A stretch of DNA of 35,820 nucleotides, from positions 1 through 35,820 of the forward strand of contig JAPPMY010000289.1 of the NCBI GenBank assembly GCA_028818855.1, written 5' to 3'. Each line of letters opens with the position of its first letter. Positions within the stretch are counted from its first letter, which is position 1. This DNA is from Rhodospirillales bacterium. GTDB taxonomy: Bacteria; Pseudomonadota; Alphaproteobacteria; UBA828. The translations under genes and the position numbers were made by a program. Below, piece after piece: positions 8,148 to 15,559 of the stretch. The notes beneath the pieces were generated by a model. It was not told the origin of the DNA. It did not search any database and saw nothing but the letters and a program-made list of their open reading frames with translations.

Positions 8148-9065
8148 ATGCGCATCGGCATCGACATCGGCGGGACGAAGCTCGCCGCCATCGCTCTCGA
8201 CGCAGACGGGCGGGAGCGCGCGCGCCTGCGCCAGCCGGTGCCCACGAGCTTCGACGACGTGATCGACGCCGTCGCCGACGTCGTGGATCGGCTCGAAGCG
8301 GGCGGCGCACGGGCACCGGGCGTCGGCATCAGCCTCCCCGGCATCATTACCCGCGATCACGAGATCAGCATGATCGTCAACCTGCCCTGGCTCGAAGGGA
8401 CGCCTCTCCGCCAAGTCCTCGAGGCGCGGCTCGGCCGCCCGGTGGCGCTCGCCAACGATGCCAACTGCTTCGCCCTTTCCGAAGCGACCGATGGCGCCGG
8501 CAGAGGGGCGGAAGTGGTGTTCGGCGTCATCCTCGGCACCGGCGTCGGCGGCGCGCTCGTCGTGCGCGGCGAGATCGTGGTGGGCGCCAACGCCACTGCC
8601 GGCGAATGGGGCCACAACCCCTGGCCAACGCCGGGCGCGGGCGGCGTGCCCTGCACCTGCGGACGCTTCGCCCAGGGCTGCGTCGAGACCTGGCTCAACG
8701 GCGCGGCGCTCGCGCGCGACTACGCGGCCCTCGGCGGGGGCGAGGCCACGGCGGAGGACATCGCCGCTCGGGCGGAAGCTGGGGACGCGCAGGCGGCGGA
8801 CGCCATCGCCCGCTACGCCGAACGCCTGGCGCAGGCGCTCGCCGCCGTCATCAACATGCTCGATCCCGACGCGATCGTGCTGGGCGGCGGCCTCTCGAAG
8901 ATCGGCGCGCTCTACCGCCTCGTGCCTGCGGCATGGGGCAAGCACGCGAGCGTGGCCCGGCCCGTCACCCGGCTCGTCCGCGCGCGCTTCGGGCCGGAGA
9001 GCGGGCTGCGCGGCGCGGCCCGGCTCTCGCCCAAGCCAATCAGTGCAGCTGGGGGGTCTTCATGA
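8148..9065 (+). CDS. ROK family sugar kinase (probable N-acetylglucosamine kinase)
   Basis: A 305-residue ROK protein with the phosphate loop MRIGIDIGGTKLAA, catalytic D104 in LANDANCFALSE, and the GEWGHNP motif with zinc-ligand H156. The zinc-binding cysteines are C169, C171 and C178; the usual CxCGxxGC is lengthened by two residues here (CTCGRFAQGC). There is no N-terminal winged helix, so it is an enzyme rather than a NagC/XylR-type repressor. Its position directly after nagA suggests it phosphorylates N-acetylglucosamine; glucose or fructose are alternatives. Its 3' end overlaps the end of the opposite-strand trypsin-PDZ gene by 26 bases. Confidence 0.85.
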   Translation: MRIGIDIGGTKLAAIALDADGRERARLRQPVPTSFDDVIDAVADVVDRLEAGGARAPGVGISLPGIITRDHEISMIVNLPWLEGTPLRQVLEARLGRPVALANDANCFALSEATDGAGRGAEVVFGVILGTGVGGALVVRGEIVVGANATAGEWGHNPWPTPGAGGVPCTCGRFAQGCVETWLNGAALARDYAALGGGEATAEDIAARAEAGDAQAADAIARYAERLAQALAAVINMLDPDAIVLGGGLSKIGALYRLVPAAWGKHASVARPVTRLVRARFGPESGLRGAARLSPKPISAAGGSS

Positions 9066-10020
9066 ACTCGTCGCGGGTGGCGGTGAGCACGCGCACCTCG
9101 TGGTGCTCGCCGTTACGCATGACCGTCAGCGGCACCGCGACGCCCGCCTCGCCCACCGCCCAGACGCTCCGGAACAGCTCGACGAGGCTGCCCACCGGCT
9201 GCCGGTTCACCGCGAGCACCTGGTCGCCGACCTGAAGCTCCGCCTGCTCCGCCGGCCCTTCGGGCGCGAGGCCGGCAACCACCAGCGCCTCGTCGACCTC
9301 GGTCACGTAGGCGCCGAGCCAGGGCCGGGGCGGGCGCTGGCTGCGGCCCAGCGTCTGCATCTCGTCGAGGATCGGCGGCAGCAGGTCGATCGGCACGATC
9401 ATGTTGCCGTCGAGCGTGTCGGACCCGCCGCCGCCGGCATGGCGCACCAGCAGCGAGCCGATGCCGGCGAGCCGGCCGTGGCGGTCGATCAGCGCGCTCC
9501 CGCCCCAGTTGGGATGCGGCGGGGCGGTGAAGATGGCCTCGTCGAGCACGTATTCCCAGTAGCCGGCGAACTCGCGCTTCGCGGTCACGCGGGAGTTCAG
9601 GGAATGCCGCCGGCCGCCTTCGCCGGCGACGATGACGAAATCGCCGACCTCCAGCGCGGCCGAGGAGCCGAGTTCGAGCGCGGGCACGCTGAAGCGGCCG
9701 AGCGCCTGCACGAGGCCGAAGCCGGACTCGAAGTCGTAGCCCAGCGCGTGGCCCGCGAGCACGCTGCCGTCGCCCGCCGTCAGCCAGACCGATTCCGCCT
9801 CAGCGATCAGGTAGCCGATGGTGACGACGAGGCCGGTTGCGCTGATGAGCACGCCGTTTCCGGTCCGCTCCGTCCCCAGGATGCCGGCGGTGAACGCGTC
9901 TTCCGGGATGGTCGCGCGAAGCCCCACGACGGCGCCGAGCGCGCCGTCGAGGTCGAAGGAGACCTGCTCCGGCTTCGGCTGCGCCGACAGAGGGATTTCC
10001 CAATCGAACTCGTCGCTCAT
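9040..10020 (-). CDS. HtrA-like trypsin-PDZ protein lacking the catalytic triad
   Basis: A 326-residue protein with a trypsin-like domain (about 25-225) and a PDZ domain (about 235-312; WLGAYV, then LQVGDQVLAVNRQPVGS). Alignment by eye with DegP/HtrA shows all three catalytic positions changed: His is Y70 in VVTIGYLI, Asp is G100 in DFESGFGLV, and the GNSGG serine is W172 in PNWGGSAL. It also lacks a signal peptide, whereas HtrA proteases are exported. It is therefore probably a cytoplasmic non-proteolytic binding or scaffold protein. The reading frame is intact and ends cleanly, so it is not simply decayed. It follows the periplasmic-protein gene by 153 bases. Confidence 0.8.
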   Translation of the reverse strand: MSDEFDWEIPLSAQPKPEQVSFDLDGALGAVVGLRATIPEDAFTAGILGTERTGNGVLISATGLVVTIGYLIAEAESVWLTAGDGSVLAGHALGYDFESGFGLVQALGRFSVPALELGSSAALEVGDFVIVAGEGGRRHSLNSRVTAKREFAGYWEYVLDEAIFTAPPHPNWGGSALIDRHGRLAGIGSLLVRHAGGGGSDTLDGNMIVPIDLLPPILDEMQTLGRSQRPPRPWLGAYVTEVDEALVVAGLAPEGPAEQAELQVGDQVLAVNRQPVGSLVELFRSVWAVGEAGVAVPLTVMRNGEHHEVRVLTATRDEFMKTPQLH

Positions 10021-10173
10021 GACGCGGCCCCCGGACTGATCCGCGAGACTATCCCGCCCCCGTCGCAGCGTGGCAAGGGCTCCAACGCTCCGGTTGGGCT
10101 CCCAATAACGGGGGCGTGCGACCAGCCTGGGCCTGAGGTCATGCCCGCCGCGCGTTCTGAGCCGGAAGCCCCC

Positions 10174-11706
10174 TCACTGGAGCGAGGAGGCCCCCGGAAG
10201 CAGCATGTCGAAGGGGATGCCGTTCACGGTGACGGCGCCGTCGCGGCGCAGGTCGATCTCGTAGGCGTGGAACGGCTCGTCCGCGCCCTCCTCGAAGACG
10301 GGCTGGCCCAGACCCTGCAGAACGATCAGCAGCGCCACCAGGTCTTCCTCGCCCTCCTCCGCAGCCAGCGCCATGAGCGTGCTCAACCCTCGCACCCGGG
10401 CGTCCACCCGCCCGATGACGCCGAAGACGCTGGCCGGCTCGACCTGCAGCCTGCCGTCGGCACGAAGCTCGCTTGCCGGCGTGGCAATACGGATGGCGCG
10501 GATCTCGATAGCGGAATCCGCCGCATCCAGATGCGCGAGGACGATGTCCGCGAGCGACCCGCCTTCCGGCGCGCCTCCGCCTTCCGGCGCGGAAGACGCG
10601 GAGAGCGCCTCGGCGATGCGGCGCAACGGCAGCCGGGTGAGGGCGACATCGAGGGTCGCTGCGTGGGGCATGAGCGCGGGCGGGATCTCGGTCGCGGCCC
10701 CTTCGGCGAGCCGGAAGCCGGCGGCCGAGAGTCGCGTGGAGATGTCCGTGAACTCGCTTCGGCCGTCGGCGCCGATGCGCACCTCGAGCCTGCCGAGCGT
10801 GAAGTCGCCGCCGGCGCCCAGGCCCGTCTCGGCGCCGCTGACCCTCAGGTCCTGCAGAGCGATGGTCATGTCGGAGCGCCCCCACCGGCCGCTGATGAGA
10901 GGCGTCAGCACGTCGCCCAGCGCCGTCGGCCCGCTCATGGCGCCGGCGAACGGGACGAAGTCGCCGTGCATCTGCAGGATCAGATCGCGACCGAAGTCCT
11001 CGTAGTTGCCGGCGGCGTCGAGCCGGCCCAGGGCGAAGCCCTCGCCCACGAGCCCGGCAAGACTGAGCGTGGAGCGCCCGTCCCACAGCCCGTCGGCTCC
11101 CTCGGTCAGCTCGTCCAGGACGGCGAACGAGCGTAGCGACAGCGTCTCCGCCGCCTCGGCTCCCTCGCCCTCCACGAGCCGCAGGTTCTCGGCATCCGCC
11201 TGCAGCCTAGTCGCAATCTCCAGATCGGAGCGCCACGTGCCGGAGACCGTGCCCGCGCCGATCGTGAGCCGTTCTCCCCGCTTGTCGACCTCGGCGGGCA
11301 GGGCGATCTCGAAATCGTAAGTCGTCTCGCTCCGGGGCGTCACCGCCATGGCGAGGTCGCCGAGCACCCACTGGACCAGAGGCGCGGATTGCTCGACCAG
11401 GCGTGCGCCCGGAAGGTGGACGGTGACGGTGCCGCTCCGCTCCTCCGCCCACATCGGCGCATCGAGCGTGAGCCGCACACCGTCGGAACCGGAGCCCACG
11501 CGTTCTTCCAGCCAGTCCGCGATGGAAAGCACGATCCGCCCCGCCGTGCTCTCGGGCTCGACCGGCGCCACGGGAATGGCGCGCGCGGCCGGCGCGGCCG
11601 TGCCCTCCTCCTGCGATGCCGACGCGATTGCCGGGATCGTCGCGCCAGCCAGCACGAGCGCGCAGGCCAGGACGGCGGCTGCCAGGGTTCGTCTCGCCGT
11701 CTCCAT
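10174..11706 (-). CDS. Periplasmic protein of unknown function (DUF2125/YdgA-like)
   Basis: A 510-residue exported protein. The N-terminus (METARRTLAAAVLACALVLAGATIPAIASA) is a clear Sec signal peptide. The mature part is rich in alternating beta-strand patterns with short charged turns (VRLTLDAPMW, GTVTVHLPGARLV, LTIGAGTVSGTW, FTLGRLEVRIG) and ends with VNGIPFDMLLP. No enzyme motif or Cys pair is seen. This pattern resembles alphaproteobacterial DUF2125/YdgA-type or AsmA-like beta-rich proteins, but I could not confirm the family. It begins 17 bases after the nitrilase-family gene and is probably cotranscribed with it. Confidence 0.65.
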   Translation of the reverse strand: METARRTLAAAVLACALVLAGATIPAIASASQEEGTAAPAARAIPVAPVEPESTAGRIVLSIADWLEERVGSGSDGVRLTLDAPMWAEERSGTVTVHLPGARLVEQSAPLVQWVLGDLAMAVTPRSETTYDFEIALPAEVDKRGERLTIGAGTVSGTWRSDLEIATRLQADAENLRLVEGEGAEAAETLSLRSFAVLDELTEGADGLWDGRSTLSLAGLVGEGFALGRLDAAGNYEDFGRDLILQMHGDFVPFAGAMSGPTALGDVLTPLISGRWGRSDMTIALQDLRVSGAETGLGAGGDFTLGRLEVRIGADGRSEFTDISTRLSAAGFRLAEGAATEIPPALMPHAATLDVALTRLPLRRIAEALSASSAPEGGGAPEGGSLADIVLAHLDAADSAIEIRAIRIATPASELRADGRLQVEPASVFGVIGRVDARVRGLSTLMALAAEEGEEDLVALLIVLQGLGQPVFEEGADEPFHAYEIDLRRDGAVTVNGIPFDMLLPGASSLQ

Positions 11707-11723
11707 TCCCCTGGCCTCAGCGA

Positions 11724-12554
11724 TCAGTCGGCCCGCGGGATGTCTTCCGTCGGCGTCGTGATGGACGTGTAGAGGTCGGGGCGGCGGTCCCGGAACATCG
11801 GCCAGGCGCGCCGCGCCGCGAAGACGCGGTCACGGTCGAGGGTCGCCGTGATGGTCTCGTCGCCGTCGTCGCCCGCCTCGGCCAGCACCACGGAATCGGG
11901 CGCCACGATCATGCTGCGCCCGCCGAAGGTCCACTCCCCCTCCAGCCCCACCTTGTTGCAGGGCGCGAAGTAGACGCCGTTCTCGAAGGCGCGGGTCTGC
12001 ATTGTTTCTCGCCAGCAGGCGATGGGCGGGCAGGCGAAGGGCACCACGATCAGCTCCGCGCCGTTGACCGCAGCGCAGCGCGCGGATTCGGGAAAGAACG
12101 TGTCGTAGCAGATGTTGATGCCGACCCGCCATTCGCCGATGCGGAACACGGGAAAGTGGGAGCCGTAGCGGAAGTAGATTTTCTCGAGGCTGCGAACCGC
12201 CGCCGGATGCGCCTTCCGGTAGCGGCCGAGAATCGCGCCCGCAGGGTCGATCACGATGGCGCTGTCGTAGCAGATGCCGGCGGCTTCGGCCTCGAAGATG
12301 GTGGCGACGATATGGATGCCGTGCTCGCGCGCCTTGGCCCGCATGGCGGAGATGGCGATGCCGTCCTCGCTCTCCGCCTCGTCGATGTGCCGATAGTCGC
12401 GGTACTGGAAGACGTAGGGGTGGTTGAAGAACTCCGGCACGACCACGAGATCGGGTTTCTGGGCCGCCACCGCGCGGTCGATGTAGCCGGATGCGCGGGC
12501 CACGTTCTCTGCGTGGTCGGGCGTGCTGCTCATCTGGATCAGGCAGAGTTTCAT
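11724..12554 (-). CDS. Carbon-nitrogen hydrolase (nitrilase superfamily)
   Basis: A 276-residue nitrilase-superfamily amidase. The Glu-Lys-Cys triad is visible: E41 in VVVPEFFN, K114 in RYRKAHP and C149 in GINICYDTFFPE. The family hydrolyses amides or N-carbamoyl compounds; CYDTFFPE and the overall length favour N-carbamoyl-amine/amino-acid amidases (as in N-carbamoylputrescine amidase or beta-ureidopropionase) over true nitrilases. Context supports a ureido substrate because an M20 carbamoylase, an isochorismatase-family amidase and an amidase-signature enzyme lie within 16 kb. It is divergent from the MetE-like gene, with 98 bases between. The exact substrate is unknown. Confidence 0.87.
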   Translation of the reverse strand: MKLCLIQMSSTPDHAENVARASGYIDRAVAAQKPDLVVVPEFFNHPYVFQYRDYRHIDEAESEDGIAISAMRAKAREHGIHIVATIFEAEAAGICYDSAIVIDPAGAILGRYRKAHPAAVRSLEKIYFRYGSHFPVFRIGEWRVGINICYDTFFPESARCAAVNGAELIVVPFACPPIACWRETMQTRAFENGVYFAPCNKVGLEGEWTFGGRSMIVAPDSVVLAEAGDDGDETITATLDRDRVFAARRAWPMFRDRRPDLYTSITTPTEDIPRAD

Positions 12555-12598
12555 CGCCCCTGCTCCCGTGCTATCCCGGCTTCGAGGTGCGGCTCAGC

Positions 12599-12626
12599 CT
12601 AGCCCGGAACTCCTGCCACGGCCATG
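12599..12626. repeat. 28-bp motif, copy 2, in divergent promoter region
   Basis: The segment beginning CTAGCCCGGAACTCCTGCCA matches 6918-6945 at 23 of 28 bases. It lies between the divergent nitrilase-family and MetE-like genes, just upstream of the latter. Confidence 0.4.
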
Positions 12627-12652
12627 AGCCGGAACGGAAAGGGACGGACCCC

Positions 12653-13690
12653 ATGAGCGAGGGCGTACTGACCACCACCGTCGTCGGCAGCTATCCGCAG
12701 CCCGACTGGCTCGTCGACCGGGACAATCTGGCGAACCGCCTGCCGCCGCGCGTGCGCGCGCAGGAGATGTGGCGCATCCCGCCCGAGCACCTGCAGGAGG
12801 CGCAGGAGGCGGCGACGCTGGCCGCGATCCGGGATCAGGAGCGCGCCGGCGTCGACGTCATCAGCGACGGCGAGATCAGGCGCGAGAGCTATTCCAACCG
12901 CCTCGCCACCGCGCTCGGCGGCATCGACAGGGAGCGGAGCGGCACGCATATGGACCGGACCGGGAACCCCGCGCCGGTCCCGCTGGTCTCAGGGCCGATC
13001 CGGCGCGAGCGCCCGGTCGAGGTCGGCGACGTGCAGTTCCTGCGGGCCAACACGGAGCGCAGGATCAAGATCACCCTGCCCGGCCCCTTCACCATGACCC
13101 AGCAGGCGGAGAACGCCTACTACGCGGACGACGAGAGCCTCGCCATGGCCTACGCGGAGGCGGTCAACGAGGAGATCAAGGACCTCTTCGCCGCCGGCGC
13201 CGACATCGTGCAGCTCGACGAGCCCTACGTGCAGGCCCGAGCCGAGGCGGCGCGCGCCTACGCGATCAAGGCGATCAACCGGGCGCTGGAGGGCGTCGAC
13301 GGCAAGACCGCGCTGCACCTCTGCTTCGGCTACGCGGCCATGATCAAGTCGGAGAAGCCCAGCGGCTATTCGTTCCTGCCAGAGCTGGAGACGGCAGCGG
13401 TCGACCAGATCTCCATCGAGGCGGCCCAGCCGGGCCTCGACCCGGCGATCCTCGCCCACCTGCCGTCCAAGGAGATCATCTACGGCGTGATCGACATGAA
13501 TGATCCGGCGGTGGAGCGTCCGGAGACGGTGGCGGCCCGGCTGCGCGAGGCGCTCGCCGTGGTGCCGGCTGACCGCCTCGTCGCCGCGCCCGACTGCGGC
13601 ATGAAGTACCTCTCGCGAGAGACCGCGTTCGGCAAGCTCAAGGCGATGGTGGAGGGCGCCGCCATCGTCCGCCGGGAGGTTGCGGGGTAG
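12653..13690 (+). CDS. MetE C-terminal-domain protein (cobalamin-independent methyltransferase-like)
   Basis: A 345-residue protein equivalent to the C-terminal barrel of cobalamin-independent methionine synthase. Zinc ligands expected from MetE are all present: H222 and C224 (ALHLCFG), E256 (ISIEAAQ) and C315 (APDCGMKY). The N-terminus (LTTTVVGSYPQPDWL) is the MetE-C start motif, and DGEIRRESY is also typical. It lacks the N-terminal folate-binding half of MetE, so methyl donor and acceptor are uncertain; stand-alone proteins of this type use methylcobalamin, methoxy compounds or thiol substrates. The ATG at 12653 is preceded by AAAGGGAC. It converges with the M20 hydrolase gene with only 9 bases between. 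Confidence 0.85.
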   Translation: MSEGVLTTTVVGSYPQPDWLVDRDNLANRLPPRVRAQEMWRIPPEHLQEAQEAATLAAIRDQERAGVDVISDGEIRRESYSNRLATALGGIDRERSGTHMDRTGNPAPVPLVSGPIRRERPVEVGDVQFLRANTERRIKITLPGPFTMTQQAENAYYADDESLAMAYAEAVNEEIKDLFAAGADIVQLDEPYVQARAEAARAYAIKAINRALEGVDGKTALHLCFGYAAMIKSEKPSGYSFLPELETAAVDQISIEAAQPGLDPAILAHLPSKEIIYGVIDMNDPAVERPETVAARLREALAVVPADRLVAAPDCGMKYLSRETAFGKLKAMVEGAAIVRREVAG

Positions 13691-13699
13691 CGGCCGGGA

Positions 13700-14959
13700 T
13701 CAGGCGCCCTCGCGCGCTTCCCCTTCCTCGCGGGTGGCGAGCGCCACCATCGCGTTGAGCAGCACGTCGCAGCCGGCGGCCACGTCGGCCTGTGTCGCGG
13801 CCTCGATCTCGTTGTGGCTGATACCGTCCTCGCAGGGGATGAAGATCATGCCAGTGGGCGCCACGCGGGAGACGTAGACCGCGTCGTGGCCCGCGCCCGA
13901 GGTGATCGGCTTGTTCGCATAGCCGAGAGACTCAGCCGCCTCCTGCACCGCGCCGACGCAGTCGTCTGCGAACTTCACCGGCGGCGAATGCCAGATCTCG
14001 TCCACGGTGATCTCCAGCCCGCGCGCGGCGGCGATCTCGTCGGCATGCCGGCGGGCATCGGCAGTCATGGCCTTGAGCGTGTCGGCGTCGGGGTGGCGCA
14101 GGTCGATGGAGAAGTAGACCGAGCCCGGGATGACGTTCCGCGAGTTCGGGCTCACCCGCATGACGCCGACGGTCGAGCGGCCGTCCGGCGCGTTGTCGAG
14201 CGCGATCTGGTCGATCGCCGCGACCAGCCTGGCGGCGCCCACGATCGCGTCCTTGCGGCGTTCCATCGGTGTCGTTCCGGCATGGGACTCCATGCCCGTC
14301 ACCGTCACGTCGAACCAGCTGATGCCCTGCACCCCCTGCACGATGCCGATGGTCTTCTCCTCGGCTTCGAGGATCGGCCCCTGCTCGATATGGGCCTCGA
14401 AGAAGGCGCCCACGGCACGTCCGCCGCACTCCATCTCGCCGGCGTAGCCGATGCGCTCAAGCTCCTCGCCGATGGTCTTGCCGTCGACGTCCGCGCAGGC
14501 CAGGCCCTCCTCCAGCGTGAACACGCCGCCGAAGACGCCGGACGCCACCATCGCCGGCGCGAAGCGCGAGCCTTCCTCGTTGGTCCAGGCCGAGACCTCG
14601 ATGGGGGCGTCGGTCTCGTAGCCGAGGTCGTTGAGGGTGCGGATCACCTCGAGGCCCGCGAGCACGCCGTAGATGCCGTCGAACTTGCCGCCCGTCGGCT
14701 GGCTGTCGATGTGGCTGCCGGTCATCACCGGCGGCAGCGAATCGTCCCTGCCGGCGCGACGGGCGAAGATGTTGCCCATCTTGTCGACGCTCACGGTGCA
14801 GCCCGCCTCCTCGCACCACTGGACGAAGAGGTCGCGCGCCGCCTTGTCCACGTCCGTGAGCGCGAGCCGGCAGACGCCGCCCTTCTCCGTCGCCCCGATC
14901 TTCGCCATCTCCATGAGGCTCGCCCACAGGCGATCGCCGTCCACCTTGAAGTTCCGCAC
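13700..14959 (-). CDS. M20-family N-carbamoyl-L-amino-acid hydrolase / allantoate amidohydrolase
   Basis: A 419-residue zinc-dependent amidohydrolase. Metal ligands are visible: H83 and D94 (GSHIDSQPTGGKFDG), E128/E129 (WTNEEGSRFAP), H190 (FFEAHIEQG) and H382 (DGISHNEIEA). The dimerisation domain sits between, at about residues 210-325 (GMESHAGTTPMERRKDA). The family cleaves N-carbamoyl-beta-alanine, N-carbamoyl-L-amino acids or allantoate, releasing ammonia and CO2. The start is GTG at 14957-14959, chosen because GGAGGGGGAC lies immediately upstream. It diverges from the Mug-like gene. Family is firm; choice among the carbamoyl substrates is not. Confidence 0.88.
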   Translation of the reverse strand: MRNFKVDGDRLWASLMEMAKIGATEKGGVCRLALTDVDKAARDLFVQWCEEAGCTVSVDKMGNIFARRAGRDDSLPPVMTGSHIDSQPTGGKFDGIYGVLAGLEVIRTLNDLGYETDAPIEVSAWTNEEGSRFAPAMVASGVFGGVFTLEEGLACADVDGKTIGEELERIGYAGEMECGGRAVGAFFEAHIEQGPILEAEEKTIGIVQGVQGISWFDVTVTGMESHAGTTPMERRKDAIVGAARLVAAIDQIALDNAPDGRSTVGVMRVSPNSRNVIPGSVYFSIDLRHPDADTLKAMTADARRHADEIAAARGLEITVDEIWHSPPVKFADDCVGAVQEAAESLGYANKPITSGAGHDAVYVSRVAPTGMIFIPCEDGISHNEIEAATQADVAAGCDVLLNAMVALATREEGEAREGA

Positions 14960-15043
14960 CGTCCCCCTCCGTCGCTGTCGTGGGCCTTTAGGTGTCTATT
15001 ATAGAGCGCGCCCGCGATCGCAAGAGGGAGAGAGCGCAGGATC

Positions 15044-15547
15044 ATGGCAAGCAGGCATGTCCTGCCCGATGTGCTGGGCCCCGGGCTCCGCATCGTCTTC
15101 TGCGGCTCGGCGGCGGGCGCGGCGTCGGCCCGGGCCGGCGCCTACTATGCCGGCCCCGGCAACCGCTTCTGGCCGACGCTGCAGCGCGTGGGCCTCACGC
15201 CCCGCCTGCTCGCGCCTGCCGAGTTCCGCTTGGCTCTGCAGCACGGCATCGGCCTCACCGACCTCTGCAAGACGGAAGCAGGCGCGGATTCCGGCCTCTC
15301 GGCGGAGGCCGACGACGCGGCGGCGCTCGCGGCGAAGGTCAGGCGCCACCGGCCCGCGGTGCTCGCATTCAACGGCAAGCGGGCGGCGCGCGTCTTCCTC
15401 AACGCCGGGGCCCTCGACTATGGCGAGCAGACGCAGCGCATCGGGGCCACCGCAATTCACGTGCTGCCGTCGACCTCCGGCGCGGCCCGGCGCTGGTGGG
15501 ACGAGGCGTTCTGGCGCAAAGTTGCGGAGGCAGCGCGCGAGAAGTGA
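15044..15547 (+). CDS. Mug-like mismatch-specific uracil-DNA glycosylase
   Basis: A 167-residue protein of the uracil-DNA glycosylase superfamily, Mug/TDG-like. Motif 1 is at residues 19-25 (FCGSAAG), followed by the family stretch YYAGPGNRFWPTL at 34-46; motif 2 is LPSTSGAARRWW at 141-152. In E. coli Mug motif 1 is GINPG and its Asn activates the attacking water; here that position is A23. It may use another residue or prefer different lesions. Mug-type enzymes remove uracil or ethenocytosine from double-stranded DNA. An AT-rich pocket (TCTATTATAGAG, about 14995-15006) in the divergent gap may hold its promoter. Confidence 0.82.
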   Translation: MASRHVLPDVLGPGLRIVFCGSAAGAASARAGAYYAGPGNRFWPTLQRVGLTPRLLAPAEFRLALQHGIGLTDLCKTEAGADSGLSAEADDAAALAAKVRRHRPAVLAFNGKRAARVFLNAGALDYGEQTQRIGATAIHVLPSTSGAARRWWDEAFWRKVAEAAREK

Positions 15548-15559
15548 CGGGAGGGGGCC

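Noticed and set aside
8458..11136. Very long rightward open frame (892 codons) crossing the ROK, trypsin-PDZ and periplasmic-protein genes.
   Set aside because: It is antisense or out of frame with three well-supported genes; its translation is a His/Arg/Gly/Ala-rich low-complexity product typical of high-GC shadows. The same applies to the long frames at 2205-4154 (+) and 14999-17302 (-).
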